From contig NZ_JBJMAW010000012.1 in assembly GCF_046600735.1 (NCBI RefSeq), positions 1-64,000 of the forward strand: a DNA stretch of 64,000 nucleotides, in the 5' to 3' direction. The position numbers and the translations under genes were made by a program. How positions within the stretch are numbered: position 1 is the stretch's first letter; each line of letters begins with the position of its first letter. The notes beneath the pieces were generated by a model, which worked only from the letters and a program-made list of their open reading frames with translations, did no database searches and was not told the origin of the DNA. This DNA is from Novilysobacter_A longmucuonensis. Lineage in GTDB: Bacteria; Pseudomonadota; Gammaproteobacteria; Xanthomonadales; Xanthomonadaceae. Positions 50,260 to 58,727 of the stretch are shown one piece after another.

Positions 50260-50850
50260 ATGCTCAGCGCCGTGACCGAAACCCTGCCCCTGACCGCCGC
50301 CGCGGTGCGCACCGATGCGTCGGGCGAGCGCACGCTGGTCAACGCGGCCGCGCGCGGCGACATGGGCGCGTTCGAGGCGCTGTACCGCCACCACGTCGGT
50401 CGCGTGCACGGGGTGATCGTGCGGCTGGTCGGCGGCCGTGGCGCGCGCGCCGAGGACCTGACCCAGGAGGCGTTCGTGCGGGCCTGGCAGGCGTTGCCGG
50501 CGTTCCGCTTCGAGTCGGCGTTCTCGACCTGGCTGCACCGGCTGGCGGTCAACACCGCGCTGATGGAGCTGCGCAGCCGCCGCGCGCGCCCGATCGAGGA
50601 GGACGACGAGATCTTCGACACCCTCGGCAGCGCCGATTCCGCCGGTCAGGGCACCGCGTTGTCGCTGGACCTGGAGCGTGCGGTGGCGACGCTGCCGCCG
50701 CGGGCCCGCGCGGTGCTGGTGCTGTTCGATGTGGAAGGCTGGAAACACGAGGAGATCGCCGCCGAACTCGGCATGGCGATCGGCAGTTCCAAGGCGCAAC
50801 TGCATCGCGCGCGCGGCTTGCTGCGCGCGCGGCTGGGAGACAACGCATGA
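50260..50850 (+). CDS. ECF-type RNA polymerase sigma factor
   Basis: A 196-residue sigma-70-family protein with region 2 (MGAFEALYRHHVGRVHGVIV; ARAEDLTQEAFVRAWQALPA) and region 4 (LPPRARAVLVLFDVEGWKHE; EIAAELGMAIGSSKAQLHRA). It has no region 1 or 3, typical of the extracytoplasmic-function class. Its TGA overlaps the next gene's ATG, which encodes a single-span membrane protein likely to be the anti-sigma factor. A DUF4097 exported protein follows, suggesting an envelope-stress circuit. Confidence 0.92.
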   Translation: MLSAVTETLPLTAAAVRTDASGERTLVNAAARGDMGAFEALYRHHVGRVHGVIVRLVGGRGARAEDLTQEAFVRAWQALPAFRFESAFSTWLHRLAVNTALMELRSRRARPIEEDDEIFDTLGSADSAGQGTALSLDLERAVATLPPRARAVLVLFDVEGWKHEEIAAELGMAIGSSKAQLHRARGLLRARLGDNA

Positions 50851-51452
50851 ATAGCTCCGGACACGAACCCGGCGGCCGCACACCGGACGATTTGCCGCCG
50901 CCGCTGAACTGGCAGCTGCGCGCATTGCGCACCGACGCGACGCCGGAACACGACCTGTGGGACGGCATCGGCGCACGCCTGCCGCCGCGTTCGCCCCGAT
51001 CGATGCTGGAGCGGTCGCAGCGCCGCCGCTGGCCGGCGCCGGTCGCGCTGGTCGCAACGCTGCTGCTGGCACTGGGCTTCAGTGGCTGGTGGCAGCGCCC
51101 GCCCGCGCCGGAACCGATCGCGGTGGATCCCTCGGCAGCGCAGCCGGCACCCGAACAACCGGCAGTGGAGCAGGCGACCATGGCACAGACCACCCCCGCT
51201 ACCGCGGTCGAACCGACGCCGGTGCAACGCGAAGTCGACGGCATGACCCGGCAATACCGGGCCGCGCTGGTCGAACTCGAGGGCGCCCCGACCGCGCCGC
51301 TGCTGGACGCGACCTTCGAGGAGCTCGACCGCAACGCCGGGCTCATCCTCGACGCGCTGGCGCTGGATCCAAACTCGCGGCTGCTGCTGGGACAGCTGCG
51401 CCGCACCTATGCACACCGCCTCGCGTTGAGCCAGCGCGTGGTCCGTACCTGA
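50847..51452 (+). CDS. Putative anti-sigma factor, single membrane span
   Basis: A 201-residue protein. Residues 1-70 are cytoplasmic (LPPPLNWQLRALRTDATPEH, WDGIGARL), a membrane span follows at about 71-90 (ALVATLLLALGFSGWW), and the rest is a Pro/Glu/Thr-rich periplasmic segment with a helical end (LLDATFEELDRNAGLILDAL). The ATG overlaps the sigma stop. No zinc motif (HxxxCxxC) is visible, so it is not a ZAS-type anti-sigma. Role inferred from topology and position. Confidence 0.7.
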   Translation: MNSSGHEPGGRTPDDLPPPLNWQLRALRTDATPEHDLWDGIGARLPPRSPRSMLERSQRRRWPAPVALVATLLLALGFSGWWQRPPAPEPIAVDPSAAQPAPEQPAVEQATMAQTTPATAVEPTPVQREVDGMTRQYRAALVELEGAPTAPLLDATFEELDRNAGLILDALALDPNSRLLLGQLRRTYAHRLALSQRVVRT

Positions 51453-51530
51453 CCGACTACCCGCTCGATTACCCGATCGACACTGATTGCCCATAAGCAC
51501 CTGATCAACCACCCAAGCCGGAGAACCCCC

Positions 51531-52466
51531 ATGTCACCTGCCACCCAATATCGCGGCGCCGTCCTGGGCTCTGCCGCACTGGTGCTTGCCGTGCTGGCCA
51601 GCGCCCCGGCGTTCGCCGCCACCCCGATCAACGAAACCCGCCCGCTCGATGCCGACGGTACGCTGGAGATCGCCAACCTCAAGGGCAGCATCGAGGTCCG
51701 CGCCTGGGACCGGCCTGAAGTCCGCATCCAGGGCAGCCTCGGCGAAGGCGTCGAGAAGCTCGAGATCGACGGCGACCGCCAGCGCCTGGTGGTGCGGGTG
51801 AAGTATCCCAACGGCGGCGGCATCGGCCTGTTCGGCCGCGGCGACCGCAGCGAGCCGACCGAGCTGCGCCTGATGGTGCCGGTGCGTGCGGACCTGAACA
51901 TCGACTCGGTCTCGGCCGATATCGACGTCAGCGGCGTGGCCCCGCGGGGGCTGTCGATCGACAGCGTCAGCGGCGACATTACCGTTGCCGGTGCGCCGCG
52001 CGAGGTCGACATCGACAGCGTCAGCGGCGATCTGCGACTGACGCTCAACAGCGGCGACGTCTCCATCGAGAGCGTCAGCGGTGACGTCGAGCTACGCGGC
52101 CGCCTGGACGGCCAGATCGAGGTCGAGACGGTGTCGGGGCGCATCGCGATCGACGTGCTCGAGGTCCGCGTGCGCGAGATTTCCGCTGCCTCGGTGTCGG
52201 GCAACATGCGCATCGCCACCGCGTTGGCGGCGCAGGGCGAGATTTCGCTGGAGAGTGTCAGCGGCGACCTGGAGCTGAACCTGCCGCGCGACCTTTCCGC
52301 GACGGTGCGCGGCGAAAGCTTCAGTGGCACCCTGCGCGCGCCGGACGCGCGCATCAACACCGCCCGCCACGGCCCCGGCTCGGATTTCGAGCACCGCTAC
52401 GGCAGCGGCGACGGCAGGATCTCGATCGAGACCTTCTCCGGCAACGCCGCGTTGCGCATGGATTGA
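51531..52466 (+). CDS. DUF4097 beta-helix-like exported protein
   Basis: A 311-residue secreted protein with a signal peptide (residues 1-29, ending ASAPAFA). The rest is a run of short beta repeats of the form (I/L)(D/E)SVSGD(I/L/V): NIDSVSADIDVSG, SIDSVSGDITVAG, DIDSVSGDLRLTL, SIESVSGDVELRG and SLESVSGDLELNL, as in the DUF4097 family. It is probably the effector or target of the preceding sigma/anti-sigma pair and sits at the cell surface or periplasm. Exact function unknown. Confidence 0.88.
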   Translation: MSPATQYRGAVLGSAALVLAVLASAPAFAATPINETRPLDADGTLEIANLKGSIEVRAWDRPEVRIQGSLGEGVEKLEIDGDRQRLVVRVKYPNGGGIGLFGRGDRSEPTELRLMVPVRADLNIDSVSADIDVSGVAPRGLSIDSVSGDITVAGAPREVDIDSVSGDLRLTLNSGDVSIESVSGDVELRGRLDGQIEVETVSGRIAIDVLEVRVREISAASVSGNMRIATALAAQGEISLESVSGDLELNLPRDLSATVRGESFSGTLRAPDARINTARHGPGSDFEHRYGSGDGRISIETFSGNAALRMD

Positions 52467-52620
52467 TCGGCCAGCCGCTGCAGCGTCCTCCAGACACGGC
52501 CGCAGGGTGGGCACGCATCGCGTGCCCACCGCCGTCACATACCTTTCAGGCTCGCCTCTTCACCTGCGCAACACCCCGGTTGGCCACATGCTTCGCCCAC
52601 GGCGCCATGAGGCGAGGCAC

Positions 52621-53958
52621 ATGCAGACCATCATCGAACCGGCGGAAGGGAAGCTGGGCATATTGATGCCGGGGCTGGGCGCCGTGGCAACCACGTTCAT
52701 CGCCGGGGTCGAAGCGGTACGCAAGCACCTCGCCGAGCCGATCGGCTCGCTGACCCAGATGGGCAACATTCCCGTCGAACAATCCAGCGGCCCCGCCACC
52801 GGCCAGCGTCATCCCCGGATCAAGGACTTCGTGCCGCTGGCCGACCTGGACGACATCGTGTTCGGCGGCTGGGACGTCTACAGCGACAACGTGTTCGAGG
52901 CCGCCAGCCACGCCAAGGTGCTCGAACCGTCGCTGTTGGCAGCGGTCAGGACCGAGCTGGAGGCCATCCGGCCGATGAGGGCGGTGTTCGACCGGGCCTA
53001 CGTGTCCAACCTGGACGGCGACCACGTCAAGCAGGCCGCCAGCAAGGCCGACCTGGCCCAGGCGGTGATGGACGACATCGAGCGCTTCGGCCGCGCCAAC
53101 GACTGCTCGCGCCTGGTGATGGTCTGGTGCGCGTCGACCGAGAAATACATCGAGGCGTCGGTCGTGCATGCAACCCTGGAGAACTTCGAGCAGGGCCTGC
53201 AGGACAGCGACCCGGCGATATCGCCGTCGATGATCTATGCCTATGCCGCGATCCGGCTCGGCATCCCGTTCGTCAACGGCGCACCCAACCTGAGTTGCGA
53301 TGTCCCGGCGTTGATCGAGCTGGCCGCGCGCACCGCGACACCGATCGGCGGCAAGGACTTCAAGACCGGCCAGACGCTGATGAAGACCGTTCTTGCCCCG
53401 GGCCTGCAGGCGCGGGCACTGGGAATCAGGGGCTGGTTCTCTTCCAACATTCTGGGCAACCGCGACGGCTACGTGCTGGACCACCCGGACAACTTCAGGA
53501 CCAAGGAAGTCTCCAAGCTCGGCGTGCTCGACGACATCCTGCGGCCCGACCTCAATCCCGAGCTCTACGGCGGGATCCACCACCAGGTGCGGATCAACTA
53601 CTACCCGCCGCACGGCGACAACAAGGAAAGCTGGGACAACATCGACATCTTCGGTTGGCTCGGCTACCCGATGCAGATCAAGATCAACTTCCTGTGCCGC
53701 GACTCGATCTTGGCCGCGCCGATCGTGCTGGACCTGGCGCTGTTCAGCGACCTGGCCAAGCGCGCCGGCCGCTCGGGCATCCAGGATTGGCTGTCGTTCT
53801 ATTTCAAGTCGCCGCAAACCGCGCCGGGGCTGCGGCCGGAGCACGACATCTTCAAGCAGCTGGCCCACCTGCACGAGACCCTGCGGCAGATGATGGCAGA
53901 GGCACCGGTCGCGCCGCCGGGGCTGGCCAGTCGCCCTGAACTGGTCGAGACCCTGTGA
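52621..53958 (+). CDS. Inositol-3-phosphate synthase
   Basis: A 445-residue NAD-dependent enzyme converting glucose 6-phosphate to 1D-myo-inositol 3-phosphate. The NAD-binding loop is LMPGLGAVATTFIAG; GNIPVEQSSGPATGQRHPRI, NGAPNLSCDVPALIELA and KDFKTGQTLMKTVLAPGL are family blocks, and SNILGNRDGYVLDHPDNFRT is the catalytic region. Myo-inositol production is uncommon in this bacterial group and here heads a carbohydrate locus. ATG 52621 is the first Met before the conserved sequence. Confidence 0.95.
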   Translation: MQTIIEPAEGKLGILMPGLGAVATTFIAGVEAVRKHLAEPIGSLTQMGNIPVEQSSGPATGQRHPRIKDFVPLADLDDIVFGGWDVYSDNVFEAASHAKVLEPSLLAAVRTELEAIRPMRAVFDRAYVSNLDGDHVKQAASKADLAQAVMDDIERFGRANDCSRLVMVWCASTEKYIEASVVHATLENFEQGLQDSDPAISPSMIYAYAAIRLGIPFVNGAPNLSCDVPALIELAARTATPIGGKDFKTGQTLMKTVLAPGLQARALGIRGWFSSNILGNRDGYVLDHPDNFRTKEVSKLGVLDDILRPDLNPELYGGIHHQVRINYYPPHGDNKESWDNIDIFGWLGYPMQIKINFLCRDSILAAPIVLDLALFSDLAKRAGRSGIQDWLSFYFKSPQTAPGLRPEHDIFKQLAHLHETLRQMMAEAPVAPPGLASRPELVETL

Positions 53959-54049
53959 GGCCGACCATCGAAAACTGCATGCCCGGGCGCGGCGCCGCGG
54001 TGCGTCGCGTCGCCGCGATCTGCACCGCCAGGCCCGGCCCTCCGACGAC

Positions 54050-54934
54050 ATGATCGAAGCCGTCACCTTCTGGAACGAGGCCAACAACAAGTCGCACTGG
54101 GACGTGCAGGTCGACCCGGAATGGCGGATGTACGCCGACATGGTCAGGACCGCGGCGCAGGCGCTCAAGGCCGAATGCCCGCAGGTGTTGCGGGTGCTCG
54201 GCGGCATCTCGCCGATCGATCCGTTATTTATCCAGCGCATGCAGGGCTTCGGTGCGATCGACGACCTCGATGCGGTCGCGGTGCACGGCTTCCCGCTGGA
54301 CTGGAACCTCTGGCCACTGGACCAATGGGGCGCGAAGATCGCCGAGATCGAGGCGGTGACCCATCTGCCGGTCTGGGTGACCGAGGTCGGGGTCTCCAGC
54401 TTCGGCGCCGAGGAGGTCCAGGAGTTCGGCCTGCGCCGGACCGCCGAATTGCTGCTGGACCGGGTCCAGCGCGTCCACTGGTACAGCCTCTACGACCTGC
54501 CGCAGGCGTGGGAGGCGACCACCCGCCACCGCGAGGCCGAGGGCTCGTCGTATTTCCGGCATTTCCACATGGGGCTGCTGCGCGAGGACGGCTCGCCGAA
54601 ACTCGCCCTGGCGCAGTTCGCCGACTACACACCGCGGATGGGCATCTGCCAGTGGTTCCACTTCGAGGACCACCGCCTCGACGACGCGGTCGACTGGCTG
54701 CGCCGGCTCGGCGTGCGCCGCGTGCGCACGGGGCTGAGCTGGGCCGACCACCTGCGGCCCGATGCCGAGCAATGGTTCGACCGGATGATGGCCGCGCTCG
54801 AGGAGTTTGAGCTCACCGTGACGTTCTGCTTCACGCCCGAATCCAGGGGCATCCAGCCGCACCACACCAGCCCGCCACGCGAGAACGCGGAGTTCACCGA
54901 GTTCTGCGTGGCGATGATGCGGCGCTACGCCTGA
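54050..54934 (+). CDS. Clan GH-A glycoside hydrolase-like protein with permuted strand order
   Basis: A 294-residue protein beginning MIEAVTFWNEANNKSHWD, which is normally strand 4 with the acid/base Glu of a (beta/alpha)8 glycosidase. Strands 5 (VLRVLGGISP), 6 (DAVAVHGFPLDWN), 7 (PVWVTEVGVSS, nucleophile Glu) and 8 (RVHWYSLYDL) follow. Then, after residue 195, come sequences with the character of strands 1 (MGICQWFHFED), 2 (GVRRVRTGLSWAD) and 3 (LTVTFCFTPES), ending just where strand 4 would be expected. It may be a circularly permuted barrel or a fragment of a two-barrel protein. Its place after inositol-3-phosphate synthase suggests a role in inositol-containing glycans. Confidence 0.6.
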   Translation: MIEAVTFWNEANNKSHWDVQVDPEWRMYADMVRTAAQALKAECPQVLRVLGGISPIDPLFIQRMQGFGAIDDLDAVAVHGFPLDWNLWPLDQWGAKIAEIEAVTHLPVWVTEVGVSSFGAEEVQEFGLRRTAELLLDRVQRVHWYSLYDLPQAWEATTRHREAEGSSYFRHFHMGLLREDGSPKLALAQFADYTPRMGICQWFHFEDHRLDDAVDWLRRLGVRRVRTGLSWADHLRPDAEQWFDRMMAALEEFELTVTFCFTPESRGIQPHHTSPPRENAEFTEFCVAMMRRYA

Positions 54935-54966
54935 GCACACACGATCGCTTGGGCGATCGCCGCCGC

Positions 54967-56346
54967 TCAGCGCAGGCCCAGGCGCCGGACGATCTGCCCC
55001 AGAGGGCCGCGGTGGTAGGTCAGCGCGTGGTACAGCAGCGTCGCCACGCGCGCCCAGCGCAGGTACAACGCGGTGCTGCCGGTCGCGCGGCTGAGCCGGA
55101 ACATCCGGTGGCTCCAGGTCGAGATCGCCCGGCGCGTGAGGTAGATCAGCTTGCGCCGCGCCGCCGGCGAGCGCGCGTCGGGCGCGACGCGCTTGCGTGG
55201 CGGCACGCCGCTGCTGCGGCGCGCGAGCCGGTAGGCCAGGCCCTCGCGGCGCTGGCGCAGGCCGGCGGCCTGGGTCTGCGCGACGAAGCCGTCGTCGACC
55301 ACCTCCAGCCGCAGCCGGCCCGCCGCGAGGGCGTCGTCGATCAGCTGCGCCACCGCCGGCGAGCGCACCATCACCACGTTGGTGCCCTGCCAGTCCGAGC
55401 TATACGGCTCGACCCAGGCATCGCCGAAGGACACGTCGGCGGTCTCGGCCACCACGTCGTCGCAGAAGTTGCACGCCGGGGCCATGAAGAACCCGGCGCC
55501 CCAGTCGCCGTCGGCCAGGTGCCACCAGTCCTGGCTGACGGTGCGGCCATCGCGCAGCGTGAACCTGGCGTTGTACCAGTTGGCCGGACGCTCCGGCGCC
55601 TTGTGCCGGAACTCCACGCCCGCCACCTCATGCAGCTCGACCTCCATCTGCCGCGCCAAGCTCTCCACGAACCGGGCGCTTTTCATGTGCCCGCAAAACA
55701 GCCCCAGCGTGTAGCGTATGCGCTCCCGGAACAGCGGGTCCTTGCGCCGCAGCAGCTGCACCGCCTTGATGAAGCACGGGATACCGACCACGGCGTAGCG
55801 GCCCGGTTCGGCCGCGATTGCCTCGAGCACCTCCGACATCTCGACCGGGTAGTACCGGGACTGCGCGCCGGCGCGGACATCGCGTGCACTGCGCGAGATC
55901 CGGTAGCGGAAGAACCGCCCCTCCCGATCGGGCTGCTCGGCCGCGACGACGTGGGCGACCGCGTCGATCATGCCCTTACGCAGCAACTCGGTCGCCACCC
56001 AGCTGACCATGCCCCCGGAGCTGCCGCGCAGCCGGAAGTCCTGCTCGGCGACATGGCCGACATACGCCGCCTCGAAACGCCCGACCCCGGCGCTGCGCTG
56101 CGGCGCTTGGGGAAACAGCTCGGCGGCGAGCCGGTCCTCGTCGAGGGCTGCCGGTGAGAACGGACAGGTACTGGCGAAGTCCTCCGGTCCATGGCGCAGC
56201 CATTCGCTCGGTCCGGCCGGGCGGAGCAGTCCGTGGGCATCGAACTGCATCGACGCCGCGGCTGCGCCGGACCTGCCGGCGCAACTGCCGCAGCCGATGC
56301 ACAGGCCGGAGCGAACGATGTCGGCAGGACCGGGTGCGGCGTTCAT
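54967..56346 (-). CDS. FrhB/FdhB-like Fe-S flavoprotein of a polysaccharide locus
   Basis: A 459-residue homologue of the beta subunit of coenzyme F420 hydrogenase. Near the N-terminus GLCIGCGSCAGR is a CxxCxxC cluster with a later STCPF. RLRGSSGGMVSWVATELLRKG and YAVVGIPCFIKAVQLLRRKD are the FrhB N- and C-domain blocks. Another Cys pair, ACNFCDD, lies near residue 290. In polysaccharide clusters such proteins regularly accompany pyruvyl transferases and presumably supply a redox step; the substrate is unknown. ATG 56346 overlaps the pyruvyl-transferase stop. Confidence 0.85.
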   Translation of the reverse strand: MNAAPGPADIVRSGLCIGCGSCAGRSGAAAASMQFDAHGLLRPAGPSEWLRHGPEDFASTCPFSPAALDEDRLAAELFPQAPQRSAGVGRFEAAYVGHVAEQDFRLRGSSGGMVSWVATELLRKGMIDAVAHVVAAEQPDREGRFFRYRISRSARDVRAGAQSRYYPVEMSEVLEAIAAEPGRYAVVGIPCFIKAVQLLRRKDPLFRERIRYTLGLFCGHMKSARFVESLARQMEVELHEVAGVEFRHKAPERPANWYNARFTLRDGRTVSQDWWHLADGDWGAGFFMAPACNFCDDVVAETADVSFGDAWVEPYSSDWQGTNVVMVRSPAVAQLIDDALAAGRLRLEVVDDGFVAQTQAAGLRQRREGLAYRLARRSSGVPPRKRVAPDARSPAARRKLIYLTRRAISTWSHRMFRLSRATGSTALYLRWARVATLLYHALTYHRGPLGQIVRRLGLR

Positions 56347-57461
56347 CCGGCCTGCGGCGGGGCGGCCAGTGCGCGGTCGAGGTAACGGGCCGAGCTGCTG
56401 CGGAAGTGCTCGATCCGCTGGAGCATCGCGGCGCCGGGCGGCGCGTCCAGCAGGCGGCCGCATCCGCCTGCCGGTGCGCCTTCGGCCAACAGGTGGTGCT
56501 GCCCGCCGACGGTGGCCATCAGGCCCCGCAGCTTGTTGCTGCGGTAACGCGACTCCTCGCAGGCGAAAGGCTTGGCGTTGCGCAGCGCGAACACGCAACC
56601 ATGGAAGAAATTGGTCACCACCGCTTCGGCCCCGGCGATGAACGGCGCGAACTCGTGCGGCCCGGCGCCGATCCACTGACGGTCGGCCCAATCGTTGCGG
56701 TAGCCGATGCTGATCACCGGCAGCTTCTTGCGCCGCGCCCACTGCCGGACCTGCTCCACGAAAGATTTGGAAAAGCTGTGGCCGTACAGGGCGAGATAAC
56801 GCGCCGGCAGTGGTTGGCCCTCGGGCTCGAGACCCTCGCTCGCGAGCGGCCCTCCAAGTGGAAACTGCAGGCACGGATCGAGCACCACCTCCGGCTGCAC
56901 CCCCAGCGCCTGCTCGACGATGGCGCGGGACGACTGATCGCGCACCGAAATGGACTCGAAGTTGCGCAGCTTCTCGGCCCAGGCCGGCTCCAGTCCGCAC
57001 CAACCGTCGTAGTTGCCGAAGCTGGCCGCATACGACACCAGGCGCTGCCCGCCCACGCCGTCGCCGTAGAACAACGCGCAGCGCCCATACCACGGGTGCA
57101 GCAGGTTCCACACCTCGTCACTGCCGACCACCACCACGTCGCAGCGCTCCATCCGGGCAGGTGCATCCAGCGGTGCATCCAGTGGAAACCGCGTCGACAG
57201 CGGCAGCGCGGCAATGGCGCGGAAGAACCGCAGAATCTTCTCGCGGTAACGCGGGTAGTCCGCCTTCGGCGTCGCCTCCGGCAGGGTCGGGCGGAACGCG
57301 CACTTCCATTCGGCCAGGTCGATCCGACGCGAGGCGTGATCCAGGATGACCACGTCGTGGCCGCGCGCGCGCAGTCCTTCGGCCAGGCAGCGTGCCTGCC
57401 AGTAGCTCCCGTAGTTGATGCAGCGATGGAAGGTGAGGATCCCGATTTTCACCACGCTCAT
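56343..57461 (-). CDS. Polysaccharide pyruvyl transferase-family protein
   Basis: A 372-residue protein of the WcaK/CsaB family, which transfers pyruvate from PEP to form ketals on sugars, or acts as a related glycan-modifying enzyme. GILTFHRCINYGSYWQARCL is the typical N-terminal strand-loop; VVVGSDEVWN, YAASFG and ISVRDQSSRAIVEQALG are the middle signatures, and AEAVVTNFFHGCVFALRNAK is the C-terminal one. It is coupled by ATGA to the FrhB-like gene. Together they face the inositol synthase/hydrolase pair from the other strand. Confidence 0.9.
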   Translation of the reverse strand: MSVVKIGILTFHRCINYGSYWQARCLAEGLRARGHDVVILDHASRRIDLAEWKCAFRPTLPEATPKADYPRYREKILRFFRAIAALPLSTRFPLDAPLDAPARMERCDVVVVGSDEVWNLLHPWYGRCALFYGDGVGGQRLVSYAASFGNYDGWCGLEPAWAEKLRNFESISVRDQSSRAIVEQALGVQPEVVLDPCLQFPLGGPLASEGLEPEGQPLPARYLALYGHSFSKSFVEQVRQWARRKKLPVISIGYRNDWADRQWIGAGPHEFAPFIAGAEAVVTNFFHGCVFALRNAKPFACEESRYRSNKLRGLMATVGGQHHLLAEGAPAGGCGRLLDAPPGAAMLQRIEHFRSSSARYLDRALAAPPQAG

Positions 57462-57590
57462 CCCGGAAATGGTGTGATCGCTTTACCGTGCGTGCTCTGG
57501 CGCGTGCGGCTTCACCCGTACGGCATCGCCCCGGGCGGCATCAGGGCGTCTCCGACCCACCCACGAGTGGTGCCCGCAACCTGCCAGTGA

Positions 57591-58214
57591 ATGCCAGTGA
57601 CCAGGTTTCTTCTGATCCGCCATGCCGCCATCGCCTCGTCCGGCAAGTCCCTCGCCGGACGCATGGTCGGCGTGCACTTGGACCAACGCGGTCGCCGCCA
57701 GGCACGCGCGCTGGCCGAACAATTGGCGGGCGCGAGCATCGCCGCGCTCTACAGCAGTCCGCTGGAGCGCGCCGTCGAAACCGCCGAACCGATTGCCACG
57801 CTACTCGGGCTTCCGGTCGTGACCTGTGAAGACTTCCTCGAGCTCGCGTTCGGCCAGTGGACCGACCGTACGTTCGATGAGCTCGCCACGGACCCGCGGT
57901 TTGAATGCTTCAACACGTTGCGCAGTTGCGCGCCGGTGCCCGATGGCGAGTTCATGCTGCAGGCCCAGGCACGCATGATCATCGGACTTGAAAAGCTGCG
58001 CCTCCGGCACCCCCAGACGACCGTGGTCGTGGTCAGCCACGGTGACCTGATCAAGGCCGCGATCGCGCACTACGCCGGCATCCCGCTGGACCTGTTCCAG
58101 CGCATCGAGATCGGGCTGGCCTCGACCAGCATCGTGGAAGTCGATGATCGCGTGATCCGGATTCTCGCGGTCAATGCCGGCGGCACGACCCTGTGGGGCG
58201 AAGATCCCGAATGA
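57591..58214 (+). CDS. Histidine phosphatase-family protein
   Basis: A 207-residue phosphoglycerate-mutase-like phosphatase. LLIRHAAIA is the RHG-type phosphohistidine motif, with Arg in SSPLERAVETA and the second His in VVVSHGDLIKAA. LELAFGQWTDRTFDEL is a family block. Substrate unknown. Its place beside inositol-3-phosphate synthase would allow a role as a sugar or inositol phosphate phosphatase, as no classical inositol monophosphatase is present in the window; that is inference. Confidence 0.85.
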   Translation: MPVTRFLLIRHAAIASSGKSLAGRMVGVHLDQRGRRQARALAEQLAGASIAALYSSPLERAVETAEPIATLLGLPVVTCEDFLELAFGQWTDRTFDELATDPRFECFNTLRSCAPVPDGEFMLQAQARMIIGLEKLRLRHPQTTVVVVSHGDLIKAAIAHYAGIPLDLFQRIEIGLASTSIVEVDDRVIRILAVNAGGTTLWGEDPE

Positions 58215-58247
58215 CCCTTCCGTAGGGGTGGCACGCCTCCACCCGCC

Positions 58248-58727
58248 TCAGACCGGCTTGGCCACCATCAGGTAGAAGATCGCCAGGAACGCCAACAGCG
58301 CCGGAAACCCGAGCGCCACCCACACCCGGAAGCACCGCCAGTACGCCGGCGGCAGCGGGACGTCGTCGCGCACGGCGGCGCGGGCGATGTCGCGCATGCG
58401 CATCTGCAGCCAGATCACCGGCAGCCAGCACGCGGTCGCGAGCGCGTACAGCACCAGCGACCACGTGATCCAGCGCATCTGCAGCGGCATGCCGGCCAGG
58501 TGCAGCAGATAGAAGCCGCTGGCCGGCTGGAACACGATGGTCGTTGCGGTGAACAGCCAGTCGGCGGTCACCACATGACCGGCTACCACCGCGACCACCC
58601 GCGGGTCACGGCCGAGGCTGCTGACCAGCAGGTAGAACGCCGAGCCGATGCCGGTGCCGAACAGCAGCGTCGAGGACAGGATGTGCAACCACAACACGAT
58701 CGTGTACTCGTTCAAGTACCCGCTCAT
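58248..58727 (-). CDS. DUF2269-family membrane protein
   Basis: A 159-residue protein with four hydrophobic segments. VLWLHILSSTLLFGTGIGSA and TADWLFTATTIVFQPASGFY are the family signatures, with conserved His in helix 1 that could bind haem or metal. Its ATG overlaps the stop of the SDR/DoxX gene, which lies upstream on the same strand, so both are probably co-transcribed. Function unknown. Confidence 0.85.
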   Translation of the reverse strand: MSGYLNEYTIVLWLHILSSTLLFGTGIGSAFYLLVSSLGRDPRVVAVVAGHVVTADWLFTATTIVFQPASGFYLLHLAGMPLQMRWITWSLVLYALATACWLPVIWLQMRMRDIARAAVRDDVPLPPAYWRCFRVWVALGFPALLAFLAIFYLMVAKPV

